Assembly: GCA_019313605.1 (NCBI GenBank)
Contig: JAFDAW010000213.1
Span: 1-5,105, forward strand
From: Deltaproteobacteria bacterium
GTDB lineage: Bacteria; Myxococcota_A; UBA9160; SMWR01
DNA length: 5,105 nt
Direction of reading: 5' to 3'
Shown here: one piece after another, positions 1 through 5,105 of the stretch
How the letters are laid out: each line of letters starts with the position of its first letter
Numbering within the stretch: the stretch's first letter is position 1
Program-made: the position numbers and the translations under genes
Notes under the pieces: generated by a model
The model's input: the letters and a program-made list of their open reading frames with translations, nothing else
What the model was told of the DNA's origin: nothing
Databases searched by the model: none

Positions 1-1002
1 CGCGAAATCGGCCGCTCGATGGACGGCTACAAGGTGATCGTCACCAAGAGCACGGTCCCGGTCGGAACGTCCGTAAAGGTGAGGGGTTGGATCGAAGAGG
101 AACTCGCCGCGGCCGGGCGCAAGGTGAGGTTCAGTATCGCGTCGAACCCCGAGTTTCTTCGAGAAGGTGCAGCGATCGGGGACTTCATGCGGCCGGACCG
201 CGTCGTGATCGGCACAGAGGACGTCGAGGCGACCGCGATCCTGAGCGACCTCTACCGACCGCTCTATCTGATCGAGGCCCCCGTGCTGATGACGGATATC
301 CCGACGGCGGAGCTCACGAAGTACGCCGCGAACGCCTTCCTCGCGACGAAGATCTCCTTCATCAACGAAATGGCGAATCTCTGCGAGAAGGTAGGAGCTG
401 ACGTTCACTCGATCGCACGCGGGATCGGACTCGATCGGCGGATCGGTTCGAAGTTTCTTCACGCGGGCCCGGGCTTTGGCGGTTCGTGTTTTCCGAAGGA
501 CACCCGATCGGTTGCACACTTCGCGCGCGAGATCGGTCAGGACCTCGAGATCATTGAAAGCGTCATCCGTGTCAACGAACGCCAGCGCGAGCGAATGATC
601 GAAAAAATCGTTGCCGCTCTCGATGGTGACGTCGACGGGAAGACGATCGGAGTCCTGGGCCTCTCGTTCAAACCCGAGACCGACGACATGCGCGACGCGC
701 CGTCCCTCGACATCATTCGGGGGCTCGAAAAACGAGGCGCGCAGATCCGCGCCTACGACCCGCAGGCGATGCGGGAAGCTTCGAAGCTGCTTCCGGATGT
801 CGTCACTTGCGGCGACTCCTACGAGGCGTGCAGCGGTGCGGACGCACTCGTGTTGATCACAGAGTGGAATCAGTTCCGGATGCTGGATCTCGCGCGCATC
901 AAGTCACTCTTGCGACAGCCGGTGATCGTCGATCTGCGCAACGTCTACGAGCCCGGGCCGATGCAGGAAGCCGGCTTCCGTTACTTCTGCGTGGGACGCT
1001 GA
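1..1002 (+). CDS. ugd: UDP-glucose 6-dehydrogenase, 3' part (5' end outside window)
   Basis: Oxidises UDP-glucose to UDP-glucuronate with two NAD+ per turnover, in the cytoplasm, supplying uronic acid for polysaccharides. The frame is open from base 1, so the 333 visible residues lack roughly 100 N-terminal ones, including the Rossmann GxGxxG; the ATG at 19 is internal. Visible family motifs in order are KSTVPVGT (bases 46-69), NPEFLREG (145-168), the ELTKYAANAF central helix (310-339), GPGFGGSCFPKD with the catalytic Cys codon at 487-489, and the C-terminal domain motifs GLSFKPETDDMRDAP and ITEWNQF. The GIGLDRRIGSKFL stretch before the Cys motif fits UDP-glucose rather than GDP-mannose dehydrogenases. 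The stop TGA (1000-1002) overlaps the start of the next gene, so both are likely one operon. No damage is seen in the visible part. The family call is very safe; exact substrate is inferred from motif similarity. Confidence 0.95.
   Translation, partial: REIGRSMDGYKVIVTKSTVPVGTSVKVRGWIEEELAAAGRKVRFSIASNPEFLREGAAIGDFMRPDRVVIGTEDVEATAILSDLYRPLYLIEAPVLMTDIPTAELTKYAANAFLATKISFINEMANLCEKVGADVHSIARGIGLDRRIGSKFLHAGPGFGGSCFPKDTRSVAHFAREIGQDLEIIESVIRVNERQRERMIEKIVAALDGDVDGKTIGVLGLSFKPETDDMRDAPSLDIIRGLEKRGAQIRAYDPQAMREASKLLPDVVTCGDSYEACSGADALVLITEWNQFRMLDLARIKSLLRQPVIVDLRNVYEPGPMQEAGFRYFCVGR
993..996 (+). promoter_or_regulatory. Ribosome binding site for the mannose-1-phosphate guanylyltransferase gene
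   Basis: GGGA lies inside the last codons of the upstream dehydrogenase gene, five bases before the ATG at 1002. With the TGATG stop/start overlap it supports translation from 1002, rather than from the longer open frame that extends upstream to 807 inside the dehydrogenase gene. Confidence 0.5.
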
Positions 1003-2087
1003 TGGCAAAACTCGAGGATTCGATCCACGCGGTGATCCTCGCAGGTGGCGCAGGTGAGCGATTCTGGCCGGCGTCGCGCCAGGCGGTCCCCAAACCATTT
1101 CTGAAAGTCATCGGTGGCAACAGCCTGCTGGCGTCCACCCTGTCCCGCACCCGTCGCTTTGCGAACGCCGAGAACATCTGGGTGGTGGCGGGCTGCGACC
1201 ACGCGAAGGCTGTACGGGCCGAGTCCGGACTCTCCGCGCGCCGCGTACTCGTGGAACCCATGCGCCGCAACACCGCGATGGCAATCGCCTACGCGGCCGC
1301 CCGGATTCGATCCGAGGATCCCGATGCGGTGATGGTGGTTCTGCCCGCAGATCACGTGATTCCGGATGGGCGCGCGTTTCGCGCCGCGATCCGCAAGGCC
1401 GCTCGCGCCGCACGCGGCGCCGACGTGCTCGTCACGTTGGGCGTAGAGCCAAAACGACCCGATACGGGTCTCGGTTACATCCAGCGCGGCGCGGCTGTGG
1501 GCCCGAAAGCACCGGGTCTTCACCGGGTACGGCGTTTCGTCGAAAAGCCCAACGAGAAGACTGCACGGCGCTACCTTCAGCGCGGAGACTATCTCTGGAA
1601 TGCTGGCATCTTCATATGGTCGGTGGGCACGATCCTCGAAGAACTCGAGACCCACGCGCCGGAACTCCAGCGGGCGTGGGGCCCGATGCTCGGCTCGCGA
1701 CGACGGCCGACCGCCGAGCAGTTGCGCGGGATCTACCGACGCGCGCCCTCCGTCTCGATCGACGTCGCCGTTCTCGAGCGCAGCCGCCGGGTCTGGACGC
1801 TGCCGGTTCGCTTTCACTGGAACGATGTCGGTACCTGGGCGTCTCTCGCGGAGGAATTGGGCGTGCAGCCTGGACGTTCCCGCTCCGTCGCGGGTGCCCT
1901 GGTCGAATGCGACTCGGGAGCGAATCTCGTCTGGAGCGAGGATCGCACGATTGCGTTGCTGGGCGTCGAGGGGTTCGCGGTGATCGATACTCCGGACGCC
2001 CTGCTCGTCGCCCGTCTCGATCAGAGTTCGGACGTACGCAAGCTGGTGGCCCAGTTGAAATCGAGCGGTCGGAGCAAAATCACATGA
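1002..2087 (+). CDS. manC: Mannose-1-phosphate guanylyltransferase (GDP-mannose pyrophosphorylase), monofunctional
   Basis: Makes GDP-mannose from mannose-1-phosphate and GTP in the cytoplasm, feeding mannose-, fucose- or rhamnose-containing glycans. The 361-residue product has the nucleotidyltransferase signature at residues 14-33 (AGGAGERFWP then PKPF, with Lys31), VEPMRRNTA at 85-92, LPADH at 114-118, the RFVEKP motif at 178-183, YLWNAGIF at 197-204 and HWNDVGTW at 272-279. Length and the lack of a C-terminal cupin isomerase domain fit the short, single-function type, not the roughly 480-residue bifunctional form. The signature reads GERFWP where many ManC proteins have GTRLWP, and PKPF instead of PKQF; the GER form is also known in the family. 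The start at 1002 is chosen from the TGATG overlap, the upstream GGGA and alignment of the signature near the N-terminus. The neighbouring dehydrogenase supports a polysaccharide precursor role. Confidence 0.94.
   Translation: MAKLEDSIHAVILAGGAGERFWPASRQAVPKPFLKVIGGNSLLASTLSRTRRFANAENIWVVAGCDHAKAVRAESGLSARRVLVEPMRRNTAMAIAYAAARIRSEDPDAVMVVLPADHVIPDGRAFRAAIRKAARAARGADVLVTLGVEPKRPDTGLGYIQRGAAVGPKAPGLHRVRRFVEKPNEKTARRYLQRGDYLWNAGIFIWSVGTILEELETHAPELQRAWGPMLGSRRRPTAEQLRGIYRRAPSVSIDVAVLERSRRVWTLPVRFHWNDVGTWASLAEELGVQPGRSRSVAGALVECDSGANLVWSEDRTIALLGVEGFAVIDTPDALLVARLDQSSDVRKLVAQLKSSGRSKIT
2069..2084 (+). promoter_or_regulatory. Weak candidate CRP-like operator at the end of manC
   Basis: TCGGA-N6-TCACA matches the classical TGTGA-N6-TCACA CRP site at all five positions of the right half and three of five in the left. 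It lies 36 bases upstream of the ATG of the CRP-like gene, whose recognition helix resembles that of E. coli CRP, so autoregulation is possible. A partial match like this can occur by chance, and it overlaps coding sequence. Confidence 0.15.
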
Positions 2088-2110
2088 GTGCGTCGGACAG
2101 AGAGGTTGAC

Positions 2111-2115
2111 AGGAG
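2111..2115 (+). promoter_or_regulatory. Ribosome binding site that fixes the start of the CRP-like gene
   Basis: AGGAG stands five bases before the ATG at 2121. This strong Shine-Dalgarno match favours 2121 over the in-frame GTG at 2088, which would add eleven poorly structured residues (MRRTERLTGVA). Confidence 0.8.
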
Positions 2116-2120
2116 TCGCC

Positions 2121-2792
2121 ATGGCTCAATCCCACAAGCCTGAAACGATCGCGTCACTGCGCGCGATTCCGATGTTCTCCGGCGTATCGAGGGATGCTCT
2201 CGAGTCGATTGCATCGCTGTTGATCGAGCGCGGCTTTCCGAAAAACAAGACGATCGTCGAAGAGGGCGCGCCCGGCGACTACATGTACATCATCGTCGAA
2301 GGGCGCGTGAAGGTCACAAAGCTCTCCGGCGATGGGCGTGAGAAGATTCTGGAACTGCTCGACGTCGGTGATTTCTTCGGCGAGATGTCTCTATTCGACG
2401 AAGCGCCCCGCTCAGCCAGCGTGAAGGCGATGGCCCAGGTCCGCATCCTGGCCCTCGCGCGCAACGATTTCCTGCGTCTACTCAGCCGCAGTCCCGACCT
2501 CGCTCTTTCCGTGATCCAGGAACTGACGCGTCGGCTTCGACAGGTCGATGAGCAGGCGAGTTCGCTTTCTTTCCAGCGCGTGAAGGAACGCACGATGGGG
2601 CTGCTGGTTCGCCTCGCCCGGGAAGAGCCGGGTCAAGAGGGTCGCCCCAGGACTCCGGTGCTCACCCACCAACAGATCGCCGATATGATCGGAACCTCCC
2701 GAGAGACCGTTACCCGCGCCGTCAAGGGCCTCAAGGCTGAGGGCTGGCTCGAGCAGGACGGCAAGCACTACCTCGTCCCCCCAGCGGATTGA
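2121..2792 (+). CDS. CRP/FNR-family transcription regulator
   Basis: A 223-residue cytoplasmic DNA-binding regulator of usual family length. Residues about 17-125 form the cyclic-nucleotide-binding beta-barrel, with a phosphate-binding cassette GEMSLFDEAPRSA at 87-99 that keeps the key Glu88, Arg97 and Ser98. A long dimerisation helix spans about 126-155, and the C-terminal winged helix-turn-helix is LTHQQIADMIGTSRETVTR (181-199). The recognition helix keeps the Arg-Glu-Arg pattern of E. coli CRP (SRETVGR), so a TGTGA/TCACA-like target is plausible. There are no N-terminal cysteines, so it is not a classical Fe-S FNR. By eye, Val142-Asp143 occupy the positions of the adenine-contacting Thr127-Ser128 of E. 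coli CRP, so the ligand may not be cAMP. It starts 33 bases after manC, suggesting co-transcription and a possible role in controlling envelope polysaccharide. The specific target and ligand are unknown. Confidence 0.92.
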   Translation: MAQSHKPETIASLRAIPMFSGVSRDALESIASLLIERGFPKNKTIVEEGAPGDYMYIIVEGRVKVTKLSGDGREKILELLDVGDFFGEMSLFDEAPRSASVKAMAQVRILALARNDFLRLLSRSPDLALSVIQELTRRLRQVDEQASSLSFQRVKERTMGLLVRLAREEPGQEGRPRTPVLTHQQIADMIGTSRETVTRAVKGLKAEGWLEQDGKHYLVPPAD

Positions 2793-2797
2793 ATTCA

Positions 2798-2817
2798 GGC
2801 GCCAGCCGAAGCGCGCC
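2798..2817 (+). other. Short GC-rich inverted repeat between regulator and kinase genes
   Basis: GGCGC (2798-2802) and GCGCC (2813-2817) can pair as a five-base-pair stem around a ten-base loop, in the 36-base gap after the CRP-like gene. No T-run follows, so it is not a convincing intrinsic terminator. It could be a weak RNA hairpin that separates translation of the two genes, or chance in GC-rich DNA. Confidence 0.2.
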
Positions 2818-2828
2818 GATAACGGGGT

Positions 2829-3977
2829 GTGGCAAACCATCTCGATATCGCTCAGTGGATTCTCACCTCGATGAGTTCTGGAGTCGTCGCAATCGACGCC
2901 CAGGGCGAAGTCGTCATGCTGAATCCCGGCGCCCAGCGCATTCTCGGCTGCCCTGAGGGAGAGCCGAGCGACGCCTTCGGAAAGCCTTGTCGAGAAGTGC
3001 TCGGCCTTCAACCGACGGTCGCACGGTTGCTACTGGAGACGCTGGACGGGCGGGCCGCACTGTCCCGCGCCGAACTCGTTCTGGAAGGCGTTCGCGGTGA
3101 GCTGGAGAACACGATCGGTTTCACGCTGACTCCGGTGCGGGATCCCGAGGCTGAAGTTCGCGGTGCGGCGATCATCTTTCGCGATCTGACGCCCTTCGAA
3201 AGAATGGACGAGCAGGAGCGGCTTCACGAACGGCTAGCCGCGTTGGGCCAGATGGCTGCGGGGATGGCTCACGAGATCCGCAACCCGCTTGCGGGCATGG
3301 AGATCGTGACGGGGTTGTTGAAGCGGCGCCTGACCGACCGAGACGAGGAGCGCTCGCTCGTCACCCAACTCCAGAGCGAAGCCCGATCACTCGCTCGAAC
3401 GGTCGAGGACTGTCTGGAGTTCGTTCGGCCGTTTTCGCCCGAGCGCGGCCCCACCGATCCCGAAGAGCTCGTGAACGAATCGCTCGATACCGCGCTCAAA
3501 CGCTCCTCGTTTTCCGGCACAATCGAGCGCGCATTCGATGAAGAGCTTCCCCTGCTGAGTGCCGACGCCGCTCAGCTGCGCGCAGTGGTCACCAATCTGA
3601 TTCTGAACGCCCTGGAGGCCATGGACGGGGAGGCCGACGGCGGCGAGAAACGGCTCGTACTCGGCCTGAACAGCGTCGTCGCCGCTCCGGTCGATCGCTC
3701 CGTTCGCGTGGGAATCGATGGTCGAGCGGCGTCGGATGCCGTGGCGCGCCGGGAGATCGTCATCACCGTGTCGGACACGGGCCCTGGGGTTCCGAGCGAA
3801 TTGAAGGAGAAGATCTTCTACCCGTTCTTCACCACCAAGCAGAGCGGATCCGGGGTGGGGCTGGCGACTGCGCAGAAGATCGTCGCAGGTCACGGTGGAA
3901 CGCTCGAGCTCGATTCTGGGACGGATCGGGGCTGCTCGTTTCGGGTGCGCGTTCCGGTCGAGGACGAGAAGCCGTGA
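2829..3977 (+). CDS. Soluble PAS-domain sensor histidine kinase, NtrB-like
   Basis: Autophosphorylates on histidine and passes the phosphate to its partner regulator encoded next. The 382-residue product has an N-terminal PAS domain (about 5-120, with the VVMLNPGAQRILG stretch at 28-40), a dimerisation/H-box helix with the phosphoacceptor His148 in MAHEIRNPLAG, and a HATPase domain: N-box NLILNALEA with Asn256 and Asn260, G1 box DTGPG at 316-320, F-box YPFFTTK at 331-337, and G2 box GSGVGLA at 340-346. No signal peptide or membrane segment is visible, so it should sense a cytoplasmic cue through PAS. The stretch between N-box and G1 box is longer than usual. The start is GTG at 2829, the first possible start after an in-frame TAA at 2820; its Shine-Dalgarno is poor (GGGG one base away), and ATG 2871 is less likely because it would clip the PAS domain. 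The stop overlaps the next gene by four bases. Confidence 0.93.
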   Translation: MANHLDIAQWILTSMSSGVVAIDAQGEVVMLNPGAQRILGCPEGEPSDAFGKPCREVLGLQPTVARLLLETLDGRAALSRAELVLEGVRGELENTIGFTLTPVRDPEAEVRGAAIIFRDLTPFERMDEQERLHERLAALGQMAAGMAHEIRNPLAGMEIVTGLLKRRLTDRDEERSLVTQLQSEARSLARTVEDCLEFVRPFSPERGPTDPEELVNESLDTALKRSSFSGTIERAFDEELPLLSADAAQLRAVVTNLILNALEAMDGEADGGEKRLVLGLNSVVAAPVDRSVRVGIDGRAASDAVARREIVITVSDTGPGVPSELKEKIFYPFFTTKQSGSGVGLATAQKIVAGHGGTLELDSGTDRGCSFRVRVPVEDEKP

Positions 3978-5105
3978 CTTCAGATTCGGCCCGCATCCTC
4001 ATCGTGGAAGACAACGATACGCTGCGGCGCGGCATCGCGGTCGCACTTCGTGAACGCTGGAAAGACGTTCAGGAAGTTGCAAATGGTTCTGACGCGATCG
4101 AATGTATCTCCGATGCGCAGTCCGATGCTTTCGACGTCATCGTCACTGATCTTCGGTTGCCGGGCAGCGACGGGGTTTCGGTACTGCGCGCCGCGCGCGA
4201 AAGAGATCCCGGAACGAGCGTGCTGATGATGACGGCGTACGGATCGATCGAAACCGCGGTCGAAGCCATGCGATCTGGAGCTTTCGATTTCGTCCAGAAA
4301 CCGCTGGATCTCGATCAGCTCGAACTCCGAGTGGCGCGCGGAGTCGATCACCGGCGGCTGCTCTACGAAGTGACGGAGTTGCGAGCCGAGCAGGCCGCGC
4401 GCCAGGCGAGCGATCAGATCATCGGTGACAGCCCCGCGCTTCGAAGTGCGCTGGATCTCGCGAAGCGGGTGGCGCCGACGCGTTCGACGGTCTTGATCAC
4501 GGGCGAGACGGGGACGGGCAAGGAATTGATCGCGGGGTTGATCCACCGGGCCTCGCCGCGGGTGGATGGACCGATCGTCAAGGTGAACTGTGCCGCGCTG
4601 CCTGAGACGCTGCTGGAGTCTGAACTCTTCGGTCACGAGCGCGGTGCGTTTACCGGCGCTGACCGCCAGCGCATCGGGCGCTTCGAAGAGGCGAATGGAG
4701 GCACGCTCTTCCTCGATGAAGTGGGCGATACTTCGACCGCCACGCAGGCGAAGCTCCTCCGCGTGCTTCAGGAGCAGCGATTTCACCGGCTGGGCGGCAG
4801 TCAGTTGTTGCGAACCGATGCGCGCATCATCTCGGCCACCAATCAGGATCTCGGCGTTCGGATCGCGGAGGGGCTGTTTCGCGAAGATCTCTATTTCCGC
4901 CTCAACGTGATCCGGATCCACCTGCCGCCGCTGCGCGAGCGGCCCGAGGACCTGGTCGATCTCGCCCACCATTTTCTCAGCGAGCTCGGTACCGAAATGC
5001 GCCATCCCATCCGCGGATTTACGGAGGCGGCGCTGGCGAAGATCCGAGCTCACGATTGGCCGGGAAATGTTCGAGAACTGCACAACACGTTGGAACGAGC
5101 CGTCT
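3974..5105 (+). CDS. NtrC-family sigma-54-dependent response regulator (3' end outside window)
   Basis: An enhancer-binding activator that, when phosphorylated, uses ATP to open sigma-54 promoters. The 377 visible residues begin at GTG 3974, which overlaps the kinase stop as GTGA; AGGA at 3961-3964 may serve as ribosome site. The receiver domain (about 6-120) has acidic Glu12-Asp13, phosphoacceptor Asp59 in VTDLRLPG, Thr87 and Lys109. A helical linker (about 122-147) leads to the AAA+ domain: Walker A GETGTGKE (177-184), the sigma-54 contact loop GAFTGA (224-229), Walker B GGTLFLDE (242-249), sensor I region SATNQD (287-292), FREDLYFRL (302-310) and the sensor II region DWPGNVREL (361-369). 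All key residues are present. The expected C-terminal Fis-type helix-turn-helix lies beyond the window, so the DNA target cannot be judged. The paired kinase is almost certainly its partner. Confidence 0.95.
   Translation, partial: MTSDSARILIVEDNDTLRRGIAVALRERWKDVQEVANGSDAIECISDAQSDAFDVIVTDLRLPGSDGVSVLRAARERDPGTSVLMMTAYGSIETAVEAMRSGAFDFVQKPLDLDQLELRVARGVDHRRLLYEVTELRAEQAARQASDQIIGDSPALRSALDLAKRVAPTRSTVLITGETGTGKELIAGLIHRASPRVDGPIVKVNCAALPETLLESELFGHERGAFTGADRQRIGRFEEANGGTLFLDEVGDTSTATQAKLLRVLQEQRFHRLGGSQLLRTDARIISATNQDLGVRIAEGLFREDLYFRLNVIRIHLPPLRERPEDLVDLAHHFLSELGTEMRHPIRGFTEAALAKIRAHDWPGNVRELHNTLERAV

Noticed and set aside
807..1001. Extension of the guanylyltransferase upstream of 1002
   Set aside because: The added 65 residues overlap the conserved C-terminus of the dehydrogenase in another frame, and the nucleotidyltransferase signature normally lies very near the N-terminus.
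2106..2111. TTGACA resembling a -35 promoter box
   Set aside because: No -10-like sequence follows at 16-18 bases; the downstream bases are already inside the CRP-like coding sequence.
981..2135. A 384-codon open frame on the minus strand opposite manC
   Set aside because: It mirrors a clear nucleotidyltransferase gene and its translation has no domain-like pattern, so it is a shadow frame.
2084..2143. A 19-residue small open frame starting with an ATGA overlap at the manC stop
   Set aside because: It runs out of frame into the CRP-like gene, has no own clear ribosome site, and its sequence is not protein-like. Translational coupling through it cannot be excluded.
2793..2828. Intrinsic terminator between the CRP-like gene and the kinase gene
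   Set aside because: The only stem is five base pairs and no T-run follows.
3980..5083. A 367-codon open frame on the minus strand opposite the response regulator
   Set aside because: The plus strand encodes a receiver plus AAA+ protein with every catalytic motif intact across the same span. The minus-strand translation is Arg-rich, shows no recognisable domain, and is an expected by-product of GC-rich codon use.
1..5105. Sigma-54 promoter (TGGCAC-N5-TTGC) within the window
   Set aside because: Scanning by eye found no site with the GG and GC core at proper spacing in a sensible upstream position, so targets of the response regulator must lie elsewhere.

Overview
The window is a GC-rich bacterial segment, fully coding on the + strand, with five closely packed genes and almost no non-coding DNA. 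From start to end they are: the 3' part of a UDP-glucose 6-dehydrogenase gene (1-1002), a complete monofunctional mannose-1-phosphate guanylyltransferase (1002-2087), a CRP/FNR-family transcription regulator (2121-2792), a soluble PAS-containing histidine kinase (2829-3977), and the first 377 codons of an NtrC-type sigma-54-activating response regulator (3974 to beyond 5105). The first and last genes are cut by the window edges, not broken.

The first two genes make activated sugars, UDP-glucuronate and GDP-mannose, which are precursors for extracellular polysaccharide, capsule or lipopolysaccharide. They overlap at a TGATG junction and are probably translationally coupled. The next three genes are regulatory. 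The CRP-like protein keeps the phosphate-binding arginine/serine pair and a CRP-like recognition helix, but by eye it lacks the threonine that contacts adenine in E. coli CRP. The kinase and response regulator overlap by four bases (GTGA) and form an NtrB/NtrC-like two-component pair. Both look cytoplasmic, and the regulator has an intact GAFTGA loop for sigma-54 contact. A plausible but unproven reading is one transcription unit, or two adjacent ones, in which envelope or polysaccharide supply genes sit beside their regulators. The only real intergenic gaps are 33 bp (2088-2120) and 36 bp (2793-2828).

High GC, an enhancer-binding protein with a soluble PAS kinase, and a CRP homologue beside sugar-nucleotide genes suggest a proteobacterium or a former 'deltaproteobacterial' lineage (Myxococcota, Desulfobacterota or similar). 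This is inference; nothing in the window fixes the taxon. I saw no RNA genes, mobile elements, CRISPR arrays, convincing terminators or long repeats. I do not see a clearly new biological system. The points most worth a second look are the altered ligand pocket of the CRP-like protein, the longer loop in the kinase ATP-binding domain, the co-location of sugar-nucleotide and regulatory genes, and the high frequency of the palindrome CGATCG.
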